From positions 62,001 through 126,000 of the forward strand of contig NZ_FMBW01000095.1 of assembly GCF_900091725.1 (NCBI RefSeq): a stretch of DNA of 64,000 bases. Reading direction: 5' to 3'. Shown piece after piece: positions 8,213 to 14,859 of this stretch. A program made the position numbers and the translations under genes. Below the pieces are notes generated by a model that searched no databases, was not told the DNA's origin, and saw only the letters and a program-made list of their open reading frames with translations. This stretch comes from Streptomyces sp. DvalAA-43 (lineage in GTDB: Bacteria > Actinomycetota > Actinomycetes > Streptomycetales > Streptomycetaceae). Numbering within the stretch: the stretch's first letter is position 1; each line of letters begins with the position of its first letter.

Positions 8213-8794
8213 TCAGAGCTCGCGGACGGGGCGGGCGGGATTACCGACGGCGACGACATCGGCGGGGATGTCCTTGACGACCACCGCGCCCGCACCGATC
8301 ACCGAGTTCTCACCGATCGTCACCCCGGGGCACACGATGACGCCGCCGCCGAGCCAGACGTTGTCGCCGATGGTGATGGGGCGTGCCGCCTCAAGCTTGT
8401 CCCGCCGGGGCTGCGGCTCCACGGGGTGGGTGGGCGTGAGCAACTGGACGTTCGGGCCGATCTGGCAGTGCTCTCCGATGACGATCCGGGCGACGTCCAG
8501 CGCCGTCAGGTTGAAGTTGATGAATGTGTGGGCCCCGATGGTGATGTTGCTGCCGTAATCGACGGCGAGCGGCGGCCGTACGTCGACGCCCTCCCCCACG
8601 GAGCCGAGCAGTTCGGCGAGCAGCGGCCGGGCGCTGTCGGCGTCCTCGACGTAGGCAGCCTGATAGCGAGCGGCCAGCCTCATCGCCTGCTGCTGGCGCC
8701 GGGCGATCTCCGGGTCGTCAGCGATGTAGAGGTCTCCCGCGAGCATCCGCTCCAGGTTGGTGCGTGGGTCGTCAGCGAAGTGGTCGATCAACAT
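8213..8794 (-). CDS. Sugar O-acetyltransferase, left-handed beta-helix (maltose/galactoside acetyltransferase type)
   Basis: A 193-residue protein. An N-terminal Mac-type cap (residues about 1-60, with MLAGDLYIADDPE) precedes a hexapeptide-repeat helix: DYGSNITIGAHTFINFNLT, IGEHCQIGPNVQLLTPTHPV (catalytic His in TPTHP, about residue 120), IGDNVWLGGGVIVCPG and IGENSVIGAGAVVVKDIP. The PARPVREL ending is typical of the family. It transfers acetyl from acetyl-CoA to a sugar hydroxyl in the cytoplasm; the natural acceptor is unknown. It is the first gene of a two-gene operon with a TetR regulator and has a doubled palindrome just before its start. Confidence 0.93.
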   Translation of the reverse strand: MLIDHFADDPRTNLERMLAGDLYIADDPEIARRQQQAMRLAARYQAAYVEDADSARPLLAELLGSVGEGVDVRPPLAVDYGSNITIGAHTFINFNLTALDVARIVIGEHCQIGPNVQLLTPTHPVEPQPRRDKLEAARPITIGDNVWLGGGVIVCPGVTIGENSVIGAGAVVVKDIPADVVAVGNPARPVREL

Positions 8795-8796
8795 GC

Positions 8797-8830
8797 GTAC
8801 GACCGTACACCCTGGAATGTACGACCGTAC
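8797..8830. promoter_or_regulatory. Doubled TetR-type operator before the acetyltransferase operon
   Basis: GTACGACCGTAC occurs twice, at 8797-8808 and 8819-8830. Each copy is a palindrome (GTACG-AC-CGTAC). The 22-bp repeat phase, about two helical turns, would put two dimers on one DNA face. The first copy begins 3 bases from the acetyltransferase start codon, so occupancy should block transcription or initiation. The co-transcribed TetR regulator is the obvious ligand; this is inferred. Confidence 0.65.
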
Positions 8831-8889
8831 GCTCACCACCCGCCTGGAGCGCGAGTACCGGGCGCCCTCGGTGGAACTCGCGCCACCGC

Positions 8890-9792
8890 TCATATGCGCG
8901 AGCGCGAGGAGCCGCGGCCCTCGCGATAGAGCCCGGCGGCGAGGGCGATCGCGGTGTGAGTGGCGGGGTGGGTGGTCTGGGAACGCCAGATGAGATGGAC
9001 GGGAATCGGATCGGCGCCGCGCAGGGGGCGGTAGGTGATGCCGTCGCGGCGGTACTGGGCGGCGGTGGCCTGGGGTGTCAGTCCGATGCAGCGGCCGGTG
9101 GCGATGGCGGCGAGCCAGTCGTCGATGTCGTGGGTGTACTCGACGGCGGGCCGGTCCTCCTCGGGCCACAGGTCCAGGGCGGTCGTGCCGGTGCGGCGGT
9201 CGATGGCCAGGGTGCGGCCGGGGATCTCGTCGAGACGGATGCTGCGGCGGCGGGCCCAGGGGTCGTCGGACGCCAGGGCGACGTAGCGGGCCTCGTATCC
9301 GATCCGTGCGTGGGACCACGGCTTCAGGTCGATCGGAGCGCGGATGACGGCGAGGTCGCACAGTCCTTCGGCGAGGCCGCCGGTGGGGGTGTTGTGACGG
9401 ATGAGGCGCAGGTCGGTCTCGGGATGCTGTTCGTGCCAGCGACGCTGGAACTCGGTGGTGTACCGGCCGAAGGCGGACCAGGCGTGGCCGATGTGCAGTC
9501 GGGTATGACCGGTGGCGGCCTCGCGGACGAGTTCGTCGGCGCCGGCGAGCAGGACGCGGGCACGGGCCAGGGCCTGTACACCGGTGCTGGTGGGGGCGAC
9601 GCTGCGGCTGGTGCGGTGCAGCAGTTGCACCCCGAGAAGGCTTTCGAGACCGGCGAGGGTGCGGGAGACGGCGGCCTGGGAGATGCCGAGTTCGTGCGCC
9701 GCGTCGGTGAAGCTGCCGGTGTCGATGATGGCGACCAGGCACCGCAGATGCTTCAGCTCCAGCGAAGCCACTCTGTCTCGCATCTCATCCAT
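8890..9792 (-). CDS. LysR-family regulator
   Basis: A 300-residue LTTR. The winged HTH is at residues about 10-65 (LELKHLRCLVAIIDTGSFTDAA, LGISQAAVSRTLAGLESLLGVQLLHRTSRSVAPT). The effector domain shows the PBP2 pattern (LRIGH-like start, AVIRAPID, GIGLTPQATAA-like segment). ATG 9792 is preferred over two upstream in-frame ATGs because it gives the standard spacing before the HTH and leaves room for a promoter. It is divergent from an EamA exporter 69 bases away and is likely its activator. The effector is unknown. Confidence 0.92.
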   Translation of the reverse strand: MDEMRDRVASLELKHLRCLVAIIDTGSFTDAAHELGISQAAVSRTLAGLESLLGVQLLHRTSRSVAPTSTGVQALARARVLLAGADELVREAATGHTRLHIGHAWSAFGRYTTEFQRRWHEQHPETDLRLIRHNTPTGGLAEGLCDLAVIRAPIDLKPWSHARIGYEARYVALASDDPWARRRSIRLDEIPGRTLAIDRRTGTTALDLWPEEDRPAVEYTHDIDDWLAAIATGRCIGLTPQATAAQYRRDGITYRPLRGADPIPVHLIWRSQTTHPATHTAIALAAGLYREGRGSSRSRI

Positions 9793-9819
9793 GCGTCCAG
9801 CGTATAGGTAGGCGCCTGG

Positions 9820-9834
9820 ATGCATTTTGCGCAT
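9820..9834. promoter_or_regulatory. LysR-type T-N11-A box
   Basis: ATGCATTTTGCGCAT, with T9821 and A9833 giving the T-N11-A spacing of LysR binding boxes and ATGC/GCAT arms. It lies between the divergent LysR and EamA genes, where activators of this family normally bind. Confidence 0.5.
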
Positions 9835-9861
9835 ACGGGCGCCGCGCGCATCGTGGAGGAC

Positions 9862-10770
9862 ATGAAACGCGATTCTTCCCTCGCCGCGGGGCCCCGGGGC
9901 GCCTTGGTCGACGGCGCCGCGCCGTCACGGGGTACGGGGCGGGGTGCCGGGGTGGCGCTGATGCTGGGCAGCGGACTGTCCAACCAGACGGGGGCCTCCG
10001 TCGCGGCACTGGCGTTCCCGGTGCTCGGGCCCCTCGGCGTGGTGGCGGTCCGCCAGTGGGTGGCCGCCGTGGTGCTCGGGGCCGTCGGCCGGCCGCGGCC
10101 GCGGGGCTTCACCGCGGCGCAGTGGCGTCCGGTGCTGGGCCTCGCGCTGGTGTTCGCGGCGATGAACCTGTCCCTGTACGAGGCGATCGAGCGGATCGGG
10201 CTCGGGCTGGCCGTCACGCTGGAGTTCCTGGGACCGCTGGCCGTGGCCCTGGCCGGATCCCGGCGCCGCGTCGACCTGGTTGCCGCGGTAGTGGCCGCGG
10301 GCGCGGTGGTAATCCTCACGCGTCCCACTCCGTCCACCGACTACCTGGGCATCGGCCTGGCTCTGCTCGCCGCGACATGCTGGGCCTGCTACATCCTGCT
10401 CAACCGGACCGTCGGGGCCCGTCTGCCCGGTCTGGAGGGCTCGGCCGCCGCCGCGGCCGTGTCCGGTGCCCTCTACCTGCCCGTCGGCGCGTGGGTGCTG
10501 TGGCATCACCCGCCGACCGCGGCGGCGCTCGGCTGTGCGCTGGCCGCCGGGGTGCTCTCCTCAGCGGTGCCGTTCCTGACCGATCTGCTGGCGCTGCGCC
10601 GGGTTCCGGCGCACTTCTTCGGCGTCTTCATGAGCGTGAACCCGGTCTTCGCGGCCCTGGCCGGTGTAGTTGTCCTCGGGCAGCAGCTCGATGCGCTCGC
10701 CTGGATCGCGATCGCCCTGATCGTCAGCGCGAACGCGGCCGTGACCACCCTCACCGGCGGATCGAGCTGA
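9862..10770 (+). CDS. EamA/DMT-family exporter (RhtA-like)
   Basis: About 302 residues with ten predicted membrane helices arranged as two EamA repeats. The first repeat contains VAVRQWVAAVVL and YEAIERIGLGLAVTLEFLGPLAVAL; the second contains GALYLPVGAWVL, SAVPFLTDLLALRRVPAHFFGVFMSVNPVFAALAG and the terminal LIVSANAAVT. The YEAIERI..G.AVTLEFLGPL pattern matches the RhtA threonine/homoserine exporter branch. ATG 9862 follows GGAGGA closely; GTG 9853 and ATG 9820 are in-frame alternatives. The divergent LysR gene is the likely regulator, the usual pairing for amino-acid or metabolite exporters. Confidence 0.9.
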   Translation: MKRDSSLAAGPRGALVDGAAPSRGTGRGAGVALMLGSGLSNQTGASVAALAFPVLGPLGVVAVRQWVAAVVLGAVGRPRPRGFTAAQWRPVLGLALVFAAMNLSLYEAIERIGLGLAVTLEFLGPLAVALAGSRRRVDLVAAVVAAGAVVILTRPTPSTDYLGIGLALLAATCWACYILLNRTVGARLPGLEGSAAAAAVSGALYLPVGAWVLWHHPPTAAALGCALAAGVLSSAVPFLTDLLALRRVPAHFFGVFMSVNPVFAALAGVVVLGQQLDALAWIAIALIVSANAAVTTLTGGSS

Positions 10771-10886
10771 GGCGGACTCCGGCCACCCGTCGCCCGGCGT
10801 GTCGTGGCGCCTCATGCCCCCCGCGGAACGCAAGGCCCGGCGTGGGACTGCCCACTGTCGATGGATCAGGCGCACGGGTCGCACAC

Positions 10887-11159
10887 GTGAGCCAAGCACA
10901 TGGGTCGTACACACTGCTGGCCACGAGGTCGAGTCCGGTGGCCCTTGCGGGGGTATGGAACCTCTATGAACCGAACGTCACCACGGCCCGACTCACCCCC
11001 GCGCACACGGTGGCGAACGATACGAAGTACACGGTGACAGCAGCGGATACCGCATGGCACGGTGCGTTCCTCCAGGTGGAGACGGTCGACTCGATCGACG
11101 GCTGAACGGACGACGGGTTCATCGGCAAGGTCCGCAACGTCTCGTACACCTCGGGCTGA
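10887..11159 (+). pseudogene. Remnant of a phage structural (tail or fibre) protein, interrupted by TGA
   Basis: One frame reads from GTG 10887 through VWNLYEPNVTTARLTPA, VANDTKYTVTAADTAWHG and FLQVETVDSIDG to TGA at 11103-11105, then continues in frame as TDDGFIGKVRNVSYTSG to a second TGA at 11157-11159. The beta-rich, Thr/Val-rich composition and the position directly before an endolysin-holin pair suggest the C-terminal end of a phage tail or capsid-decoration protein. I recognise no specific family. The internal stop makes it non-functional as it stands. An alternative is random open frame, but the codon pattern looks coding. Confidence 0.45.
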
Positions 11160-11170
11160 AAGGGAAACGA

Positions 11171-12124
11171 ATGGCGACTCCTCTGTCCGCCTCCGCTGTT
11201 CTCAAGGCATTGCGTGCCGAGGGCGTACGCGTGGTCGAGGTCGGCAACTGGCGTACCCACAACCGCAACTCGAAAGGCCCCTGGGGCCCGGTCAACGGCA
11301 GCATCGTGCACCACACCGTGACCAAGGGCACCGCGGCGACGGTCCAGATGGTCCGCGACGGATACGCGGACCTGCCCGGCCCGCTGTGCCACGGAATGAT
11401 CGCGAAGGACGGCCGGGTGCACATGGTCGGCTGGGGCCGGGCGAATCATGCCGGCGGCGGCGACCCCAAGGTGCTGCAGCAGGTCATAGCCGAGTCGTAC
11501 GGCACCCGGCCGACTCCCCCCACCCGTGGCAACAACGACGGGGTCGACGGCAACGCACGGTTCTACGGATGGGAGTGCGAGAACCTCGGCAACGGCAAGG
11601 ACCCCTGGCCGGCCGCCCAGTACAACGCGATCGTCCGCGTCCAGGCCGCGTTGTGCCGGGCGCACAAGTGGTCGGCGAAGTCCGTGATCGGCCACCTGGA
11701 GTGGTCGAACGACAAGGTCGACCCCCGTGGTTTCACCATGACCAAGCTCCGCGCCGACGTTGCCGAGCGACTCAAGCACCCCGCGAGCTGGAACCCCGGC
11801 TCCGACAACGAGGAGGACCCCATGGCAGGAATCACCAAGCGCGACATCTTCGACGCCGTGTGGAAGACCGACGCGATCAGCGGCCCGACGGACGCGGCGG
11901 ACCACTCGACGAATCCGACGTGGCAGCCGCAGTCCATCCTCAAGGACATGCAGGCCCGCATCCGGTCCATGGACAAGCGGCTGGCCGCCCAGACCGCCGC
12001 GATCACCGCGCTCGCCGGTCACGTCGGTACGGGCGCCGACTCGGAGACCATCGTCACCGCGGTCCGGGCCGCGATCGACAAGGCCGTCGCCGACGGCACC
12101 GACAGCAACGCCGGGGAGGACTGA
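11171..12124 (+). CDS. Phage-type N-acetylmuramoyl-L-alanine amidase (endolysin)
   Basis: A 317-residue protein preceded by AAAGGGA (start ATG 11171). Residues about 40-205 form an amidase_2/PGRP domain: zinc His in GSIVHHTVTKG (47-48), GPLCHGMIAKDGRVH, GWGRANHAGGG, YGWECENLG, and the terminal GHLEWSNDKVDPRGF motif carrying the third zinc ligand region. The C-terminal ~110 residues are helical with AVWKTDAIS and a coiled MQARIRSMDKRLAAQTAAITAL segment, resembling the tail of actinophage lysins that bind cell wall or holin. It cleaves the amide bond between muramic acid and the stem peptide. No signal peptide is present, so export needs the overlapping holin gene. Confidence 0.93.
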   Translation: MATPLSASAVLKALRAEGVRVVEVGNWRTHNRNSKGPWGPVNGSIVHHTVTKGTAATVQMVRDGYADLPGPLCHGMIAKDGRVHMVGWGRANHAGGGDPKVLQQVIAESYGTRPTPPTRGNNDGVDGNARFYGWECENLGNGKDPWPAAQYNAIVRVQAALCRAHKWSAKSVIGHLEWSNDKVDPRGFTMTKLRADVAERLKHPASWNPGSDNEEDPMAGITKRDIFDAVWKTDAISGPTDAADHSTNPTWQPQSILKDMQARIRSMDKRLAAQTAAITALAGHVGTGADSETIVTAVRAAIDKAVADGTDSNAGED

Positions 12125-12366
12125 TGGCCTCGACGATGTTCACCAAGGCCTTCTGGGTGGCCACGGCGGAACGCACCGTACGGACGGCCGCTCAGACCCT
12201 CATAGCGACGCTCGGACTCGATACCACCGGCGTGCTGGACCTCGACTGGGGGCAGGCGTTCTCCCTCACCGGCAGCGCGGCGCTGCTGGCAGTGCTGACC
12301 GCGCTCTCCGCGTCCGGGACCGGTGACGGGCCCGGCCTCACCGAGACCGTACGGACACGGACATGA
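12124..12366 (+). CDS. Phage holin
   Basis: An 80-residue protein with a charged N-terminus (TKAFWVATAERTVRTAAQ) and two hydrophobic segments (about 20-32 and 45-63: QTLIATLGLDTTG and LTGSAALLAVLTALSASG), the layout of r1t-type actinophage holins. Its ATG overlaps the amidase stop (TGATG at 12122-12126), so the two are translationally coupled. It would form the membrane hole that releases the amidase. The short hydrophilic tail is normal. No integrase or structural genes remain nearby apart from the fragment at 10887. Confidence 0.85.
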   Translation: MASTMFTKAFWVATAERTVRTAAQTLIATLGLDTTGVLDLDWGQAFSLTGSAALLAVLTALSASGTGDGPGLTETVRTRT

Positions 12367-12402
12367 ATCCGTGGTGGGTCGGCCGCGTGGGAATCCGGGC
12401 AG

Positions 12403-12945
12403 TCACGACCTGTCGCGCTGGGCCCGGTGCGAGGCCACCCGGACGCGGGTCGCGCAGCGAGGGGCGCAGTAGCGCTGGGGGGTGCGGCGGCCGGTGTCGA
12501 TGAAGTAGTGGTCGCAGTGGGGAGCGGCGCACTGCCCCCAGGCGCACCGGCCGCGTTCGCTGAGCCAGAGCCCGAGGGCCAGCGCCGTGGTGGACAGCAG
12601 CCACTGGGTGGGGCCGGCGTCGCGGGGTGCCCTGGTGTGGAGGGACCAGGGGCGCCCGGGGAAGCGGACCAGATGGGGCCGGGCGGGGAACTCGTCGAGG
12701 AGGGCGTTGATCGCCTCGGCCGCCTGGTCCTCGTCGTGCATCGCCAGGATGCGGGTCAGGTGGGCGGTGGCTTCGCGCAGCCGCCGGGCATCGGCCCCGG
12801 TGAGCGCGAACGGTGGGCCGCCATGGCGCTCCAGAAGGGCCTGGAGCGCCTCCGCGCCCACTTCCGCGTCGTCCTGGACGGCGTTGGCCAGGTCGGCGAT
12901 GAAGTGCAGGCCACGGGGGTTGCCCCCGGTCGGGTCCTCGGTCAT
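12403..12945 (-). CDS. CGNR-type zinc-finger (ABATE domain) regulator
   Basis: A 180-residue protein. The N-terminal ~120 residues are the helical ABATE-like stress-sensing domain (GLHFIADLANAV, DARRLREATAHLTRILA). The C-terminus is the CGNR zinc finger: CAAPHCDHYFID, RYCAPRCATRVRVASHR, giving four Cys ligands followed by the basic recognition stretch. The exact CGNR tetrad is changed to CATR. GGAGAAGG precedes ATG 12945. The gene is divergent from an FAD monooxygenase. The family is predicted to bind DNA; a role as regulator of the monooxygenase is inference from gene order. A second member lies at 58623-59144. Confidence 0.88.
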   Translation of the reverse strand: MTEDPTGGNPRGLHFIADLANAVQDDAEVGAEALQALLERHGGPPFALTGADARRLREATAHLTRILAMHDEDQAAEAINALLDEFPARPHLVRFPGRPWSLHTRAPRDAGPTQWLLSTTALALGLWLSERGRCAWGQCAAPHCDHYFIDTGRRTPQRYCAPRCATRVRVASHRAQRDRS

Positions 12946-12998
12946 GGGCTTCACCTTCTCCTGGCGGGTTCGTCCGGCGGGCAGCGACACACCCCATG

Positions 12999-13028
12999 GT
13001 AACGTCCAAAGCAATGATTGAGCGTTAC
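12999..13028. promoter_or_regulatory. Inverted repeat between CGNR regulator and monooxygenase
   Basis: GTAACG (12999-13004) and CGTTAC (13023-13028) form an inverted repeat with an 18-bp spacer, and CAATGATTG (13012-13020) is a small palindrome inside it. The site lies in the 172-bp divergent gap, 54 bases from the regulator start. It is a candidate operator only. Confidence 0.35.
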
Positions 13029-13117
13029 GGCTGGCGCGCGCCCGCCCCGACCGCTCTCGACCCGCCTCGCGGCACACCGCTCCGGCGCCGGCCGTGAACC
13101 GCCCCCATGGAGAGCAC

Positions 13118-14695
13118 ATGCATGTTCCGACGACGACCCCCGTGCTCATCGTGGGTGGGGGGCCGGTGGGTCTGACCCTGTCGAATCTGTTGTCCCGGTA
13201 CGGCGTGGACCATCTGCTGATCGAAGCCCGTCCGGGCACTTCGCGTCACCCCAAGGCGCGCGGGGTCTCGGCGCGCTCGATGGAGATCTTCCGGCGCTGC
13301 GGACTGGAAGACGCGGTCCGTGGCGCGGGTCTTCCGGCCTCCCAGGTCTTCTTCTACCGGGGCAGGGACCTGGTCGACCCGGACTTCGTCCGCAGCGGCG
13401 TGGCCCACGACGCGTCGGACGGTGGCGGTAGCACTCCGTCGCCCGGGGTGATCTGCCCCCAGGACGCGCTGGAACCGGTCCTGCTGGGGCGGGCCCGCGC
13501 GTTGGCGGCCGACCGGATCCGGTTCGGCACGCGCTTGCTGTCCTTCATCCAGGACGAGGAAGGGGTGCGCGCCATGCTGGAGAACCGCGCCGACGGCGAG
13601 CGGCACACGGTGCGTGCCGAGTGGCTCGTCGGGTGCGACGGTGCTGCCAGTGCGGTCCGTGCCGGTGCGGGCGTCGGTATGGACGGCCCGACGGGCCTGG
13701 GCCACTTCCTCAGCGTCCGCTTCGAGGCGCCGCTCGGCAAGGTGGTGGCCGACCGGGCGAGCGCGTCGTACTTCCTCACTCCACCCGGGCGGGGCGGTTT
13801 CATGGCGGTGGACAACGACCGCCACTGGATCTACCAGTACCCCTTCGACCCCGATCACCCGCACGGGGATGAGGACTTCACCGACCGGAAGCACCTCGAA
13901 GACCTCGTCCGGGCGGCGGCCGGTATCCCCGACCTGGACGTGACCGTACGCGACACCATGGTCTGGCGCATGGACGCCCAGCTGGCCTCCGGCTACCGCA
14001 GCGGACGCATCCTCCTGGCCGGAGACGCGGCCCATGTCACCCCGCCGACCGGAGGGCACGGCATGAACACCGGAATCGGCGATGCGGACAACCTGGCCTG
14101 GAAAATCGCCGCCGTCACCGCCGGCCGCGCCACCGCGACACTGTTGGACAGTTACCAGGCCGAACGCCGCCCGGTGGCCCGGCAGGTCATCGACCTGTCC
14201 ACCGACAACGCCCGCGCCGGTGCCGGCTACCGGATCGACGACGAACTCCTGCTCACCGCCGCCTACCGCTCCACCGCCCTCGTCCCCGACCCCGACACAC
14301 CCGCCCGGCCGCCGCTGGACCTCTCCGGCTACCACCCGAGCGGCGCCCCGGGTGACCGCGCCCCGCACACAAGGCTGGCCGGACCGCCCGGGATCTCCTC
14401 CACCCTGGACCTCGTCGGCCCCGGTTTCACCCTGATCACAGCGTCGGACGCCCCGGTCTGGCAGCGGCAGGCCGACGCCGCCGGGGCAGCGGGGATCCCC
14501 GTCACCGTCCACCGGCTCGACGACGGACGGCTGCGCGAGGAACACCCCGGTTCCTTCCACCGGTTGTGCGCCATGCCCGTGGCCGGAGCCGTTCTGGTCC
14601 GCCCCGACGGCCACATCGCCTGGCGTACTCCTTCTCCGGCCGCCGGCCCGGACCTCCTTCGGATCCTCCGGCGCATCCTCACCAGCGCCCCGTAG
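13118..14695 (+). CDS. FAD-dependent aromatic hydroxylase (group A flavoprotein monooxygenase)
   Basis: About 525 residues. Motifs of class A hydroxylases are all present: VLIVGGGPVGLTLSNLL (FAD Rossmann, N-terminus), KARGVSARSMEIFRR, WLVGCDGAASAVR (DG motif), GRILLAGDAAHVTPPTGGHGMNTGIGDADNLAWKIA (GD motif) and a C-terminal thioredoxin-like domain ending PDGHIAWR. This is the PgaE/RdmE/MhpA-type architecture: NAD(P)H-dependent hydroxylation of phenols or polyketide aromatics. No PKS genes are present, so detoxification or catabolism is as likely as biosynthesis. ATG 13118 follows GGAGAG; GTG 13094 is an alternative. It is divergent from the CGNR regulator. Confidence 0.92.
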   Translation: MHVPTTTPVLIVGGGPVGLTLSNLLSRYGVDHLLIEARPGTSRHPKARGVSARSMEIFRRCGLEDAVRGAGLPASQVFFYRGRDLVDPDFVRSGVAHDASDGGGSTPSPGVICPQDALEPVLLGRARALAADRIRFGTRLLSFIQDEEGVRAMLENRADGERHTVRAEWLVGCDGAASAVRAGAGVGMDGPTGLGHFLSVRFEAPLGKVVADRASASYFLTPPGRGGFMAVDNDRHWIYQYPFDPDHPHGDEDFTDRKHLEDLVRAAAGIPDLDVTVRDTMVWRMDAQLASGYRSGRILLAGDAAHVTPPTGGHGMNTGIGDADNLAWKIAAVTAGRATATLLDSYQAERRPVARQVIDLSTDNARAGAGYRIDDELLLTAAYRSTALVPDPDTPARPPLDLSGYHPSGAPGDRAPHTRLAGPPGISSTLDLVGPGFTLITASDAPVWQRQADAAGAAGIPVTVHRLDDGRLREEHPGSFHRLCAMPVAGAVLVRPDGHIAWRTPSPAAGPDLLRILRRILTSAP

Positions 14696-14859
14696 CCCAC
14701 CGCGCAGAGCCCCAGGAGCTTTCATGATGCGTTAAATCCTGGAGGGCCGTGCCGTTTCCCCATTCCACTACGCGTCCGCTCATACCGTGGAGGGCCGAGG
14801 GACCGGCCGGCCGTACTCCTCGCCCGGCCTGCGAACCGGCAGGGGCCGTCCGGTCGGGC

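Noticed and set aside
10887..12366. A complete prophage with attachment sites
   Set aside because: Only the lysis genes and one fragment are phage-like; no integrase, tRNA target or direct repeat flanks the segment.
13118..14695. An aromatic polyketide cluster suggested by the FAD hydroxylase
   Set aside because: No ketosynthase, cyclase or acyl-carrier gene is present; the NTF2-like and RdmC-like genes at 6-8 kb are too far away and belong to broad families.
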